Shown here: positions 32,986-45,257 of the stretch, piece by piece
Layout of the letters: each line of letters opens with the position of its first letter
Numbering within the stretch: the stretch's first letter is position 1
DNA from: Cyprinodon diabolis
Taxonomy: Eukaryota; Chordata; Actinopteri; Cyprinodontiformes; Cyprinodontidae
Length of the DNA: 64,000 bases
Assembly: GCA_030533445.1 (NCBI GenBank)
Contig: CM060065.1
Span: 4,204,341-4,268,340, forward strand
Direction of reading: 5' to 3'
Notes under the pieces: model-generated
Database searches by the model: none
Told to the model about the DNA's origin: nothing
Seen by the model: the letters and a program-made list of their open reading frames with translations, nothing else
Translations under genes and position numbers: made by a program

Positions 32986-33583
32986 AGTAGAGCTTCTGAA
33001 AGGAGTCACATGTAGTTCGTTCCTGCAGGATTAAGGCTAAACAAATGGTATGCACTGAGAAACTCTGGACTAATGATTGTAGCTTTCGTTGATGTCAATA
33101 TTCAGGCTACGGATCCCAGAGTCATTGTTATGGACGACCATATAGGCTGCTTCACAGAAGCAATGTTTCTGTTGTTGCTCATTGGATGCAGATGTAAAAC
33201 AGTGCTTTGGACGATCATGAGGATGATGGGGTCTCAGTGTGAGTGTGTGTGTGCAGCACCAGGTGGGTTTGAGGATGCAGGATGTGGCCCATGCTGGTTT
33301 TACAGCCCAGACAGGAAGCGGCGCAACTTGTCGGCTGCTGCTGCTGCATTTGCAGAAAATTATTAAGCAAATTTTGGCAACGCAGGCTTCTCAGCAGAAC
33401 TTCCTGTTGCTGTGAGTTAGAGAGCATCAGCATCAGGTGTACCACCAAGCTGGTTATCAACTTGCTAACTCAATCCAGATTTCTCTGATCATGATTCTGT
33501 GAACAAGCACGTCTTTTCCTGTCTGGCTGTGACTTCATCCTGGAGAGACATATCAGCTCTGCTGCTCCCATCAACACCTTTGT
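32986..33583. other. anonymous intronic sequence
   Basis: Contains a TG run near 33236-33254 and a GCTGCT run near 33338. No gene or element recognised. Confidence 0.45.
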
Positions 33584-33966
33584 TTATAGATGTTGGAGCT
33601 TAGCCTGTTTTTTAGTGTAGTCCTGTTTCTCTGAGTGTGACTAACTGGATGTGCTCTCTTCATCCTCTGACATGGGAGCTAGCTTGGAGCTCGTCTGCCT
33701 GGCTGTGTGTTTCATGATTGGCGCCGCCTGTGGAGGTAGTTGACAGATGCCTTTTGTATCTCTTCATTTCTGCTTCTGCCTCCTTTGACCCCAGTCGGCC
33801 TCAGCAGAAGGCCGCTCACATTGAGCCTGATTTTTCCTTTCCACTGTCTGATAGATAGGAAACTGAACCAATCTGACTTTTTGATCAGGATGAATTGTCT
33901 CTGTAAAATTACCTGAGACGACATAATGTGAATTGGCGCTATAGAAATAAACTGAATTGAATTGAA
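33584..33966 (+). mobile_element. retroposon with TTGAA-type tail, copy 3
   Basis: Collinear with 1884-2321: 'gtgtagtcctgtttct', 'ggcctcagcagaaggccgct', and the tail 'gaattggcgctatagaaata' followed by 'aactgaattgaattgaa'. It is the best-preserved of the three copies. No coding frame. The tail type suggests mobilisation by a LINE. Confidence 0.68.
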
Positions 33967-34395
33967 GTTGAATAAAGGGGCATATATAAATCATGCAGAC
34001 CAACTATGAGTGCAGAAAGCAGAGCACCGTCCTTCTCCTGTGGTAGAATAAAAGAGAAGTGGGGTATTGTAGCAAAGGGTTGTTGACTTCAAAATGATCC
34101 AGTTACACATCAGAGTCACTTAAAACTGCATCCTAAACACTGGGCTGCAGAAGAATCTGGATTGAAGAGAAGTTAAGAATAAAACACAGAAACATAATTT
34201 ATCTGGTTGGCTGGACTTTTTAATTCAGTTAAGATTTCTCTACAATAGGTGTAGCTTCGGTGTATGTAACAGCCTGGTTTTTATGATGCGATGAATGTGA
34301 AATTTCACAGAAATCCATGTATTGACTCACTTGCGATCCTTACTGTAATACGATGGTCAGCCAAGTGACCAGGAAAGATTATCGATTCATTCATC
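33967..34395. other. anonymous intronic sequence
   Basis: Nothing recognised before the minisatellite. Confidence 0.4.
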
Positions 34396-34856
34396 AAATG
34401 TATCACTGGACACCAATGGACACTGATGAACACGGAAGAACATTGATGGACACTGAAGAACACTGATGGGTACTGAAAGACACCTAAGGACACCGATCGA
34501 CGGTGAAGAACGCTGGTGGACTATGATAGACACCATAGACACTGATGAACACTGATGGAAACTGAAGGACACTGATGAACACTGAAGGACACTGATGAAC
34601 ACTAAAGGACACTAAAGGACACTGATGGACACTAACATACACTGATGGACACAGATGGACCCTCACTGACACTGAAGGACACTGAGTAACAATGATAGAC
34701 AAAAATAGACAGTGTTAGACACAGATGGACACTATTGAAACTTAAAGACACTGATAGACACTGAAAGAGACCAAAGGACTCTAATGGATGCTTAAGGACA
34801 CCAATAGATAATGATAGACACCGTTAGACACCAATGGACCGTGATGGAAACTTAAA
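34396..34856 (+). repeat. 10-bp minisatellite (GGACACTGAT)
   Basis: About 46 head-to-tail units of a 10-bp motif, GGACACTGAT with frequent variants GAACACTGAA and AGACACCAAT. The centre (34540-34680) is most regular and both ends degrade. The three minus-strand frames stay open in places because the repeat lacks stops, giving a SVHQCPSVF-like pattern. This is not a protein. Confidence 0.92.
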
Positions 34857-35503
34857 CATAAATTCACTGGCTGTTTCGCAATATGTGTACTTATGTGTAT
34901 TCTTATGTGCTCGTTAAACATCATCAGCCTGAGCCCCACACTATTAATCTTCACAAGAATACAGGACAAAGAATGGACAAAGTCCCTGGAAGTTGCTCTC
35001 ACCCTTCCCTCCCTCTTAACCAACTATCCATTAGAGCAGACTTGTTAGTTCTCAAGGTTGACAGCTGTCCCAGCATGCACCACAGCAGCAGTTTCCAGGT
35101 TAGCGCTCACAGAGATCAGAGTATTAAAGTTAAAAGTTCACTTTTCTCTTGCCTTTGTTTTCCTAAAGTACATTTTAGGATCACTTGAGGAGAGAATATT
35201 TTAGTTTCGCTCTTCAATATATGGCCTATTTACTGATTTACTGCCTAAGTAAAAATAATTACGATGTTGAGAGAATCGTAGCAACCATTGGAGCTTCGAG
35301 GCTAACCCAGCCAGATCTAACGTTAGCCCATCTGCAGCAGCCCTTTCTTGGGATAGCTATGTGTGCCTGAAAAATGCAGGAAAACCAGAATGTCCTGCAT
35401 GCCAGACTCGACTTGAAAAATACAGTGAAGTCAGAAAAATCAGACACAGATCATTACCATCTCCAAACGGTTCAGGGGTAGGTGGACACAGATTTAAACA
35501 AAA
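34857..35503. other. anonymous intronic sequence
   Basis: No recognised feature. Small frames here have no motif. Confidence 0.4.
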
Positions 35504-36245
35504 TGTGACAAAAAAGAAGCCCGCCCAACACTGGAAACTCTGGTTTGAGAGAAACACAGGTAAGTGACCATGATAAGCTGATGGAGGGTGATTATCCGTG
35601 TGAATCTTAGTTGGTTTTACAGTACAGTCCACCTCCAAAGGGTATGTTCCAGCTGGAGTGCTGCCAATTATATGCAGCGGGCACCGCCCAGGGTGAACCA
35701 GATGCTGCAGCCCTGAGGGGAAGCAGGAGTCTGAGCCAGGTTAGGGAAAGTGATCAGAAAAGGGAGGCTCTGTGATCCAGGAGTAGTAGCCTGGTCAGTA
35801 ATTCAGATCAGAAAAGGAACAGGCTGGTTCAAGGTTCCAAGAGTCCAACAGAGAGTTCATGCAGAACGTTCAGATGGGAACAGGCAAGCACAGTAGTTGA
35901 GAGGCAGAACAGGTCAGAATATCAAGAACACTACGGTACGCTAAAGATTCGCTCTCTCCACTGAGCCAAGACAGTGGATGCTCAGAGGATAAGAGGCATA
36001 ACATGATCAGGAAAGCAGGAACAATATGAAACACTAAAAACTTCTCTCACCACTGGCCCCCAAGAACAAGAACATGGACTATGGCATCATCAATAATCTC
36101 CAACTCAATGATCTGGACCCGATAGCTGGGACTGAGTAATAAATAAAGAAGCAAGAGCAGGTGGATTAGATGATTTGTAATTGGAAAAGTTAAGCATTTG
36201 AAGGAAATAAGGATTAGGCCAGCTCTAAGAGCCATGATTATTACA
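35504..36245 (-). mobile_element. LTR-like insertion 3 (antisense, reduced)
   Basis: Shares 'gagaaacacaggtaagtgac' and following text with the insertions at 40690 and 50011, and ends CATGATTATTACA as they end. If it starts at TGTGAC (35504), the 5-bp flanks are CAAAA and CAACA, one mismatch. The poly(A)-signal block seen in relatives is deleted. The strand follows from homology. Confidence 0.6.
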
Positions 36246-37248
36246 CAACATCCACTCCCTTTACTGTCAACATTTTTATCTTTGGCTTTTCCCACAGGTT
36301 AACACCTGTCTTATTGTTATTATTATTTGTTTTATCTTTTATTTTCCCAGTTTATTCATTGCTTTATGGTTTAGTTTCATGTTTTATGATTTTGTTTCTT
36401 GTTTCCTTTCGCAGTTCTGCTCGTTTTAAATTGTTTTATGAATAAAACACTTGTCCTTGTAGTGAATGAAGAGACATGGACTGAATTGGTCTGAAAACTT
36501 TCCCAGGAAAGTTCTGTTGGATTGTCAGTAACACGATGAGCACAAGGAGAAGAAAAAACAAACACATGCTTGAGGAACAGAGTAGTTTTAATTGGTGGGA
36601 AATGTCCCAAAATGCTGCATGTAGGCTGAGAGATTTCTGTGCCAGGTCCTCAGGGTTCACTTCTCTGTAGATCTCATTTGATACGAGAAGAGGAGGACAG
36701 GAGCTTCCATTTCCTTTACATGTACAGCTTAGAGGCAGATTGAAGCAGTTGGTGAAATCCAGCGGGAGGAAGTGTGCAAGTGTTTCTGAATTCCCGCTGT
36801 GGGGTGAAGCGGAGGCAGCGTTTTTCCTCATGGTTTGATGAAGCAGAAAAACACAACAGAACCAAACTTGAACAGCAAAAATATTTGACTCAAGCATTGA
36901 ACTTCAGGTCCACAAGGAACCTAGAGGAAGTCAGAGATGATATTTTGATGTTTACTGAAGCTGTTTGGTGCATTCTTTCACTGATTCTATCAGTAAGCTT
37001 TTGTCACCACCCTCTTCCTCTTCAGCAGCTCCCTGCACAGCCTAGTTAGACCACCAGGCTCATTTCTTCATCAAAAACAAGACCACTTGAAAATAATCAA
37101 AAATGATCTGGTGTTCAGACCAAGAATTACACCAACCCGTAAAGATCCTCAGCATCGTTTGCACACTCATCAGGAAGCCTCCTTTACACCACAAGCCGGT
37201 TCTGACCTATAGCTAAGGGCTTTTATTCTCTTAGCTGTTGGGTTTTTA
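36246..37248. other. anonymous intronic sequence
   Basis: No gene recognised. The 153-codon minus-strand frame at 36436-36897 has no known motif, and I treat it as chance. Confidence 0.4.
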
Positions 37249-37600
37249 ATCCATCCATCCATTATCTGACACACTTGTCCCGAGTGGGTTCACAAGGGGT
37301 GCTGGTGCCTATCTCCAGCTGTCAATGGGCGAGAGGCGGGGTCCACCCTGAACAGGTCGCCAGTCCATTACAGGGCAACACAGAGACACACAGGACAAAC
37401 AACCACTCACACCTAAGGACAATTTAGAGAAGCCAATTAACCTAACAGTCATGTTTTTGGACTGTGGGAGGAAAGCCGGAGTACCCGGAGAGAACCCACG
37501 CATGCTCAGGGAGAACATGCAAACTCCATGCAGAATCGAACCCAGAACCTTCTTGCTGCAAGGCAGCAGTGCTACCCACTGCGTCACTGAGCATAGTTTC
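37249..37600 (-). mobile_element. tRNA-derived SINE, nearly full length
   Basis: Read on the minus strand, it opens with a pol III-like head (GGTAGCACTGCTGCC, then B box GGGTTCGATTC). It runs through 'ggagtttgcatgttctccct' and 'ggcgacctgttcagggtgga', and ends in a GGATGGATGG tail at 37249. A (GATG)n tail is typical of RTE/Rex3-type machinery in fish, so mobilisation by an RTE LINE is inferred. Other pieces of the family lie at 19480-19662 and 26631-26725. Confidence 0.82.
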
Positions 37601-38253
37601 TGTTCTGATATTACCTTGTTAATATGGTGATTTGCTATTGAGTGTTGATTTTAGTTCTATTGGAAATGAATTGCTCATCTGGAACAATAAAATGTTTTAA
37701 TGTTAAAATGTTGGTTCCAAAACTATTTTCTAACCATCCTGCTGTGTGACTCTATGAACTAAAAGCACCACACAGCAGTTTTAGCCTCTCTGTTAGCTCA
37801 TCTCTCTATCACCCTCTTCAGGTAACCCGACCAAAGATTAACTCTGATTTATGTCTGGTTCCAAAACTTGGAATTTTGATTTTCGTTGTTTATCCTTGTA
37901 TATTAGGAAGTGTGCTTGGTGTCACTGTACTCACCATGGGGGTGGGGGTGTCTTTCATTTCCCATAGGATACCCGTATGATAGCATTGACTGATACTTAT
38001 GTTAGCTTGCATTATAGACTTCTGGAGCAGAGCGCTTCTCTCAGGGAAGAATGATGATCTGACAGCAGAGAAGCCTGATGGTTCTGCAGCCTGCATCCAG
38101 ATACAAGCTTTAACTCTGAACATCTCTAATGGAATTAATGCACTGAGGCTCCCAGCTGGATGGGCTGCTGCACAGAGAACAACCGCTGTCATTCTTCATG
38201 CATCATCACTGACAGGTTTTTACCAAACCAGACAAGAGCAGAAACAATCTGAG
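37601..38253. other. anonymous intronic sequence
   Basis: No gene or named repeat recognised. Confidence 0.4.
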
Positions 38254-38929
38254 CAGGGTTGGATTTAGGGAATGTGGGGCCCTAGGCAAAGACAGGCAGG
38301 GGGCCCTCTAAATTTGGGAGGACAACACATAAAACAGACCCATTATAGAGATAAAGGATTTTTTAATAGAATAGACGTCCATTATTTGTTCCAGGTTTTG
38401 TCCCTCTCTTCTTGTCCCTTTTCTTGTTTTCCTCTCTTTGTTTTGTACTCAGCTGACTTTTTATGCTGTCTCAAAAGGAATGAAAGATTTTTGTCAAGCA
38501 CTAAGCTCACTTAGCTTATTGCTCCTTCCTGTGTTTCCAAAAGGGCGATGGCAAAAGTAAATAACACAGTCTTTCTTGAGGATCATGACAGCATGCAAGA
38601 TAGAGGAGAGCAGGAGTCGGGGTTACCAATTTACTTGCAATGTTCGGTTCTTTTATATGTTGTTGCCAAAGTCTCCACCAGCAGAAAAAAGTTGCTTTAT
38701 TTGGCACTAGGCGTTTTTTGGGAAATAAAAGTGTGGGACTAAGATACACTTAATATTATAAGCATTCTGATGGCATTTTAGCGAATGGATTTTTATCAAA
38801 AACATAAGTAATGTGCACAAATAAGGAATAGTTGTATTAACCATACATGTAAACAGAGTTTCATGGGCCCCCCAGGAACTTGGGGGCCTAGACAACTGCC
38901 TAGTGTTGCCTAATGTTAAATCCCCCCTG
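38254..38929 (+). mobile_element. hAT-like GGGCCC repeat, copy 3 (both ends)
   Basis: Left end CAGGGTTGGATTTAGG, right end TTAAATCCCCCCTG, which are imperfect inverse copies. GGGGCCCTAGGC at left is answered by GGGGGCCTAGAC at right. 676 bp, no coding. No 8-bp duplication could be identified. It defines the family also seen at 759, 19310 and 48805. Confidence 0.7.
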
Positions 38930-39003
38930 GGTGTGAATACTTTATCGAGGCAGTTAATAAAGCTGATGTTTGGTTCAGGCTGTTTCTCTATGTTGAAATT
39001 CCC

Positions 39004-39140
39004 TCTCTACATGTAACCCATCCCTATAGGGAGCAGTGGGCTGCCATTTTGCGGTGCCCAGGAAGCAATGTGGGGTAAAGGCTCTTCCTCAGGGACCCTT
39101 AATGGCAGTCCATGGGAGTGAGGCTTGAACTCCTGAATGG
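39004..39140 (-). mobile_element. SINE-like tract
   Basis: The sequence 'gggagcagtgggctgccatt' through 'aggcttgaactcctga' resembles a fish SINE segment whose reverse complement carries a GAGTTCAAGCC B-box-like motif. Ends are not resolved, and the class is tentative. Confidence 0.4.
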
Positions 39141-40689
39141 TTTATATCAGGCCATTATTACTGTATTATTATTATACATGGTTTGTTTTTTCATTTGATG
39201 ATGAACATGGTTTATAGTGGGCATTTCACCAGCAGGTAGAGTCAGAAACATGCTGCCCCCCCTCCTCCCCTTCAGCCAATCCCGGAAGACCTGAAGCACA
39301 TTTACCAGGCCAGTTGCATGGCAACAGTGGGAGGAGAAAGTGAGCGTGCAAGGAAAAGGGACGGAAGTGGTAGCAGAGAAAAAAATAGCCATGTTGTTGC
39401 CAAGAGGACAGAAAATAAAGGAGGATTTTTTTTTTTTGTCAGCTGCTAATTTTTTGCAGGTCACTTTGTTACAACGATGATTAAACATCTCCCTCATCAT
39501 TTTAACCTCTTTGTCATCTTCTGTTGATGCTGCTTTCTAGTTCTGGGGCTTCCTTCAAGCTGTCCACTCCAGAGGGTCTCAGATCAAAATCAACTAGAAC
39601 TGCTCAGAACTTAACCTGACCTTAAAAGGCTCAGAGTTCTCTCATTAGAAAGAGAACATTGACCATCAGACCCATAGGATGTATAGATCAGTTAGTTTAA
39701 TATCGGGCCTTTCTGAGTGAAATAACATGACTTTTATGTCACATTTCTTTATCATTTTCAACAAAGAACCAGAGTCAGCATAATAAAAAATGCTAAATTC
39801 CTCCTGATTTCAAAGCTTCTCTCATGTGTTTTCTCTCAGTTCTTCTCCTCAGTAAGTAGGCAACGACTGGGGGGGTTACTAAACAGCATCATTGTCTCTA
39901 ATTAAGCCTCAGCAACAGTGTTCAACTGTTTCCCTCCTCTCCCATTTCTCTCACTCAGCTCTGCTCCTCTTCCTCCTTTCAAGTCTTCCCCTTCTTCATG
40001 ATGTGTTTTTTTTTTCCCATCGCCTCATGTTTGCTCCGCAGCCGCTTCAGTCCGCAGCCGCTTCAGTCCCTCCTTCTGTCTCTGGCAGCTCTGTGGACAT
40101 TTCCTCATGTCACAAAGCTGCATTGTCCCAAGGTCAACAGCACATGCTCTGTTGGGTTCAGACTCAAACACATGCAGCGCTCTCTTTCACTGAGCCTGGG
40201 AAGCTGAGCAGATTGAATGTAGCAGCTCTGGGAACAGTCCTGTTCAATAAGATACAAGGCTGGCCTGAGCAGCATAGTATGTATGTAGGAGAGTGTTAGC
40301 AAGTGTGAGTTTGAAAGAAATCAACTATCTTCAGTTAGATCATGTTCTTTTTGCTTTTTTTATTAACCTTAATGAAAAGTTCAAATGCTGTAGAAACCTG
40401 AAGCATATCTTGCTAGAATCTGCTCAGTAATGGGAGTTTGCTGTGACTGAGATGGAGTCGGAGTTAATCTGCAGCAACAGCCATCAGACAGGGTGAGAAT
40501 CAATATGGCTGCTGCTGGCTCAGACCAGAACATGTCCATCCTTCTCCAGCTTTCAACCCCCGTACCTCTGTCCTCTAGAAACCATTACAGTTAACACACA
40601 AAGCAGCCAAAGAATGAATACTGAACTTCTCACTATTGTTCTGGTGCTAATTACATTTACGAGGAGCTTGGTAGCAGTAACATTGTTGC
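39141..40689. other. anonymous intronic sequence
   Basis: Contains a T-run near 39426 and a 16-bp direct repeat CGCAGCCGCTTCAGTC (about 40038 and 40054). No gene recognised. The 135-codon frame at 39892-40299 lacks motifs. Confidence 0.45.
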
Positions 40690-41544
40690 TGTCAAAAGGC
40701 GAGGACAGATGGACCCAGTATTCTGGAGAGACAGTCAGTAGGAAAGTTCAAACGTTTATTAAATAAAACAAAACCAAACAAAAGCGGAGCTGTGGTTCGC
40801 GGACACTGCAGGCGGGGGGGCGGGGCACCGCCCAATCTCAGACATTCTGTAGTGGGAGAAACACAGGTAAGTGACCACGATCATCTGACTGAAGATGATG
40901 TTCTCAGTGAGTCACTTACCTGGTTTAGCAGTCCAGACCAAGAATGTCCCAGTGCTGCAGTTCCAGAGGTCCTGCTGGAAGCCGGTCCTGGTCAGGGATC
41001 CAGAACAGACAGAAACAGGCAGGAGCAGAAACAGGTTGCAGGATCCAGACTTCCAGGCATCCACAGGCTCCCAGGAGGGTTCAGAGTCAGACTGGGACCA
41101 GAAGCATGACCAGGTGGTCACGCACAGGAGCAGACAGGATCAGGTGCAGATGAGCAGGCACAGTGGAAGAGGGTAGCCAAGACTGGACGAAGGAACCGGA
41201 ACTTGAAGCAGGACTTTAAACTGGTCTCCTTCCTGGAGCCAGGCTTACTTGGATAAAAACTGAACCTCCCCCCATAATGAGCCAAAAACCCAGAGGACTC
41301 CGCAGGGGAGGAACACTACAAACACTAAAACCCTCTTTCCACTGGCAGCTATGATCCAGGACATGAACCAAATAAAAACTGAACAGAAAGACAAGCAATG
41401 ATCTGGCACTGAATGCTCAGGCTGAACTGAATATAAACCAGAGGAAACAGGTGAGGGGAATAAATTATAATTGAGGCAGGGAAGGAAGAGGGCAGGTGAG
41501 AGGAATTACTAATTAAGGGAGAGCAAACAGGCCAGATCATGACA
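40690..41544 (-). mobile_element. LTR-like insertion 4 (antisense)
   Basis: An 855-bp insertion, TGTCAAAAGG...GATCATGACA, with the exact 5-bp duplication GTTGC (40685-40689, 41545-41549). On the minus strand AATAAACG lies shortly before the 3' end, and a CACCTG motif is followed by TTTAAAG as a possible core promoter. No internal coding. It contains an inverted repeat, AGGTAAGTGAC at 40866 and GTCACTTACCT at 40911. Confidence 0.8.
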
Positions 41545-42224
41545 GTTGCAGAGCTCTATTGCAATCTGAGCTTAAATGTCAGCCGGGGCAAAGAAAACCT
41601 TTCAATAAACCAAGCATTACACTCCACATATTTAACTCAGTCACTATTTAAAATAACTATTTTCAGTAATTTCAGATGGAGCTATTCACATACTTGTATT
41701 ATATTGAACTGCACTTTCAATATTCACCACTTTTCAGTGCCATTTCCTTTTTTCCTCTGAGCACGGAGCAGCTGGCTTGCTTGGACCTGCAATCAATCAT
41801 GGGATACCCAAATGTACATAGGCTATAGCGGACCGGTCTTTCAAAACGGGGAAAAAGAAGGCTGTGTTTGCCGACTACATTAAGAGGAGTCTTCAAATCC
41901 GAACAGGCCTCTGTGCCATCGTAGGATGCAACTTTTAAATTCGAACTCAGTTTTTGTTATGGGTTCCAGTCTAGGTTGTGCGTGCTAACACTTAGAGCAT
42001 GAATCCCCAAAGTTGGTCCTCGAGGGGCACTGTCCTGCAGGTTTTAGAGGTTTCCCTGCCCAAGCACAGTTGATTTATATTGATAGTTGATGAACAGGCT
42101 TTTGCAGACTCTGCATTTCCACACAAACAAAGGGAGAGCAGAGTTTGACAGAGTCCAGCGTGCAGCACCGGACCATTCCGGCTTATTTTCACCCCTGCAG
42201 CTGCTGCTATGATCCAACAGTGCA
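41545..42224. other. mostly anonymous, with one fish repeat fragment
   Basis: 'ccaaagttggtcctcgaggg' at 42007-42026 and the text to about 42100 is a common fish repeat of unassigned class. Elsewhere nothing is recognised. A short + frame ending TGLCAIVGCNF near 41930 has no supporting context. Confidence 0.4.
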
Positions 42225-42530
42225 TGGTCATGCAGAAGGTGCACCACTGCATGCCAGGTGAGTGGCATGACAAAACAGGACGCAGCTGCATGGCTGATAC
42301 TGCTTAGATTGTCTAAAAGGTTACAGCACAAGGATGCATTTTGAAGGTTGACCACCCATTTATTATTTAGTCAAGGATACAAGGATACATTATGAAGGTT
42401 AACAACCCATTATTATTTAGTCTTGTCAACAAAGTCACACCCACGAGTCGCCATATTTTCATCATCAAAGATCCATGTTTAGCTTGTCAGTTTTTATTTT
42501 ATTTTATCATCGTTAATGAAAACAACAGTG
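42225..42530. mobile_element. hAT-like fragment ending CAACAGTG, copy 2
   Basis: Relative of 20755-21002, sharing 'acgcagctgcatggctgata' and the 'tcgttaatgaaaacaacagt' end. It has an internal duplication with a 51-bp period (42328-42370 and 42379-42420) that the other copy lacks. Confidence 0.55.
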
Positions 42531-43783
42531 GTCTCTCCTTTCTAGCAGAGCTGCAGTTCCTCAGGAACTCAGTCCTCAGGACTGACAGGTTTTTCTTAGC
42601 CTCCACACTCTGCCCTACCTAAATGGGTGATAATCAGGTCTCTGCCTGTGGTGGCTGCTCAGGAGGAGGAGTTTGAAAACCTATTCTTAAGTTTCTCATG
42701 ACAAATGGCTTCTTTCCCACTCCACCATGGTGTCACCGGACAGTTTTACCTTCCAGTTTTACCTTCCTCTGCAAAAACCAAAAAAAAAAAAGTTTAGATG
42801 GGGCCTGCACCCTTTCTTCCCTCAATGCTAACCGTTCAGTGAGAAAGGAGAACGGCAGAGCCGGACGATTCTAACGGGTGGCTGCCCTGTGTTGCTGCTT
42901 GCTGTTGATACTCTTTTAGCTTGTTGTCACTACTAAAGCAGTTCTGTAGGAATGTTTGTTCGCAGTGAGAAGTCCTTTCCCACCGAGCGGCGAAGAGAGA
43001 CACAGTGTATGTTGTAAAGGTTTCAAGGATACCAGACTAAGAGGGACTGAGAAGTTCTTCAGAGTTCCAAACAGACCACACTTTAGCCTCAGAGTCTTCT
43101 ACCAGAGGCTAGGCATTCACATTTCAAGAACACTGATTAACAGCACAAGCACTAAATAAATTTTTTGTCGTTTCTGAAATAATAAGCAGACAAACTGGGA
43201 CTTTTAGCCTGGATTTACTGCAGCTGATATGCTTTAGAGGAGCATAAGGGAAGGTCCTGCTGCAGCAAAGGGTAGAAGTATATGAGACTGGTATCTGACC
43301 CGGTTTCCCCCAATGAGTCCCTATGGATCAGCCTTATTTTAGTTAAGAGGATAAATGATAAGATCACTTTTCTTTGATTCTGTGGCATCTACTGTTTGTT
43401 CTCTGGCTAACCAGCTAACCTTTGTATATTCTGAAAAATGAACCCAGTTATACTGAATATATACTGTAGTTACAGATATGAGCAAAAATGTTATCTAATT
43501 GTGGTTAGCTATGCAGATACCCTGTCTGCAATGGAGAATATTCACCCAAATTCAGCTGCTGAATGCTTAGAGCAACTCACACTGTTGAAAATAATTTTTA
43601 TTTCCTTTTTTAATCTTCATTAGCTCATCAACTATTATAAACATATCTGGCCTGATAAAAACAACAGCCTTGATTATAAACTTCTCCATTTCTGCATATG
43701 GTCGTTTATTTTGTTTTGTAAAACCGGAGATGATAGTGTGACCTTCCTTGTTCATTAGTTTTTGTTTTTTGCCTCATAATGAT

Positions 43784-43785
<2 letters not shown>
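42531..43785. other. anonymous intronic sequence
   Basis: Includes an A-run near 42779. No gene or element recognised. Confidence 0.4.
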
Positions 43786-43875
<90 letters not shown>

Positions 43876-44035
43876 GGATGGAACGGTTTATGAAATCCGC
43901 CACCTTCTGCTCTGGAGTATAAACGTTTCGCCTATGAGAAAATGGAGCAGCGCATGAACCGAACGCAACAAACGCGAACCGAACCGAGACAGCCGAACCG
44001 AACGGTTCGGACGGTTTTCATAAACCGTTCCATCC

Positions 44036-44070
<35 letters not shown>
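43786..44070. repeat. (AT)n array split by a hAT MITE
   Basis: AT array at 43786-43872 and 44039-44070, separated by the inverted-repeat element at 43873-44038. It abuts the 3' end of the R4-like LINE. Open frames of alternating Ile/Tyr across it are artefacts. Confidence 0.93.
43873..44038. mobile_element. 166-bp hAT MITE inside (AT)n array
   Basis: Termini TAGGGATGGAACGG and its exact reverse complement; the perfect inverted ends are 23 bp. It is flanked by ATATATAT on both sides, compatible with an 8-bp duplication in the array. The inner text at about 43893-43963 is the reverse complement of 45050-45115, so a related sequence lies inverted inside the adjacent LINE. Confidence 0.8.
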
Positions 44071-44073
<3 letters not shown>

Positions 44074-44820
44074 GAATCTGCGCAGTATCTTAGCTGTTCC
44101 TAGGACTGCACTCTTCTGGACAAAGACCTCTGATGTTTTACCTGGAATCTGCTGTAGCCACTCTCCCAGTTTGGGGGTCACAGCCCCCAGTGCTCCAATT
44201 ACCACTGGCACTAATGCTGCTCTTACTTTTCACATCTTTTTTAGCTCCTCTTTCATCCCTTGGTATTTCTCAAGCTTCTCGTGTTCCTTTTTCTTGATGT
44301 TGCTGTCCCTTGGGATTGCCACATCTATCACTACTGCCTTCTTCTGCTGTTTGTCGATCAACACGATGTCTGGTTGATTAGCCATCACCTGTTTGTCAGT
44401 CTGGATCTTGAAGTCCCATAGGATCTTAGCTCGGTCATTCTCAACTACCTTAGGAGGTGTCTTCCATTTTGACCATGGGACTTCCAGCCCATACTCATGG
44501 CAGATGTTTCTGTACACTATGATAGCTACCTGGTTGTGGTGTTCCATGTATTCACTTCCTGCCTGCATTTTACACCCTGCTGTTATGTGCTGTATTGTTT
44601 CAGAGCCATCTTTGCACATTCTGCACCGGGGGTCCTGTCTGGTGTGGTAGACCCCAGCCTCTATTGATCTTGTACTGAGTGCCTGTTCTTGTGATGCCAT
44701 GATTAGTGCCCCTGTGCTTTCCTTCAGTCCAGCCGTTTCCAGCCACTGGTAGTATTTTTTTATATCAGCCACTTCTTCTATTTGTCTGTGGTACACGCTG
44801 TGCAGCGGCTTGTCCCTCCA

Positions 44821-44881
44821 TGATGGTTCTCCTTCATCTTTCTTGTCCTCACTTTGGGTTTTCTCCTGCCTGAGGTATTTG
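44821..44881. repeat. 61-bp direct repeat, copy 1
   Basis: Identical to 45197-45257 over 61 bases, starting TGATGGTTCTCC and ending GAGGTATTTG. Both copies encode the same [18 protein letters not shown] piece of the R4-like protein. Between them lies the 44882-45196 segment. Confidence 0.95.
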
Positions 44882-45196
<315 letters not shown>

Positions 45197-45257
45197 TGAT
45201 GGTTCTCCTTCATCTTTCTTGTCCTCACTTTGGGTTTTCTCCTGCCTGAGGTATTTG
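45197..45257. repeat. 61-bp direct repeat, copy 2
   Basis: Second exact copy of 44821-44881. On the minus strand the coding frame enters this copy, is interrupted by the insert, and resumes in the other copy. Confidence 0.95.

Noticed and set aside
34305..34702. Minus-strand frames with a SVHQCPSVF-like periodic pattern
   Set aside because: Generated by the stop-poor 10-bp minisatellite; no protein evidence.
34396..34856. CRISPR-like array
   Set aside because: Units are 10 bp with no spacers; it is a eukaryotic minisatellite.
37510..37580. Genuine tRNA gene
   Set aside because: Only A/B-box-like text; no cloverleaf, and it is the head of a SINE.
38246..38937. 8-bp target duplication for the hAT-like element at 38254
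   Set aside because: The flanks AATCTGAG and GGTGTGAA do not match.
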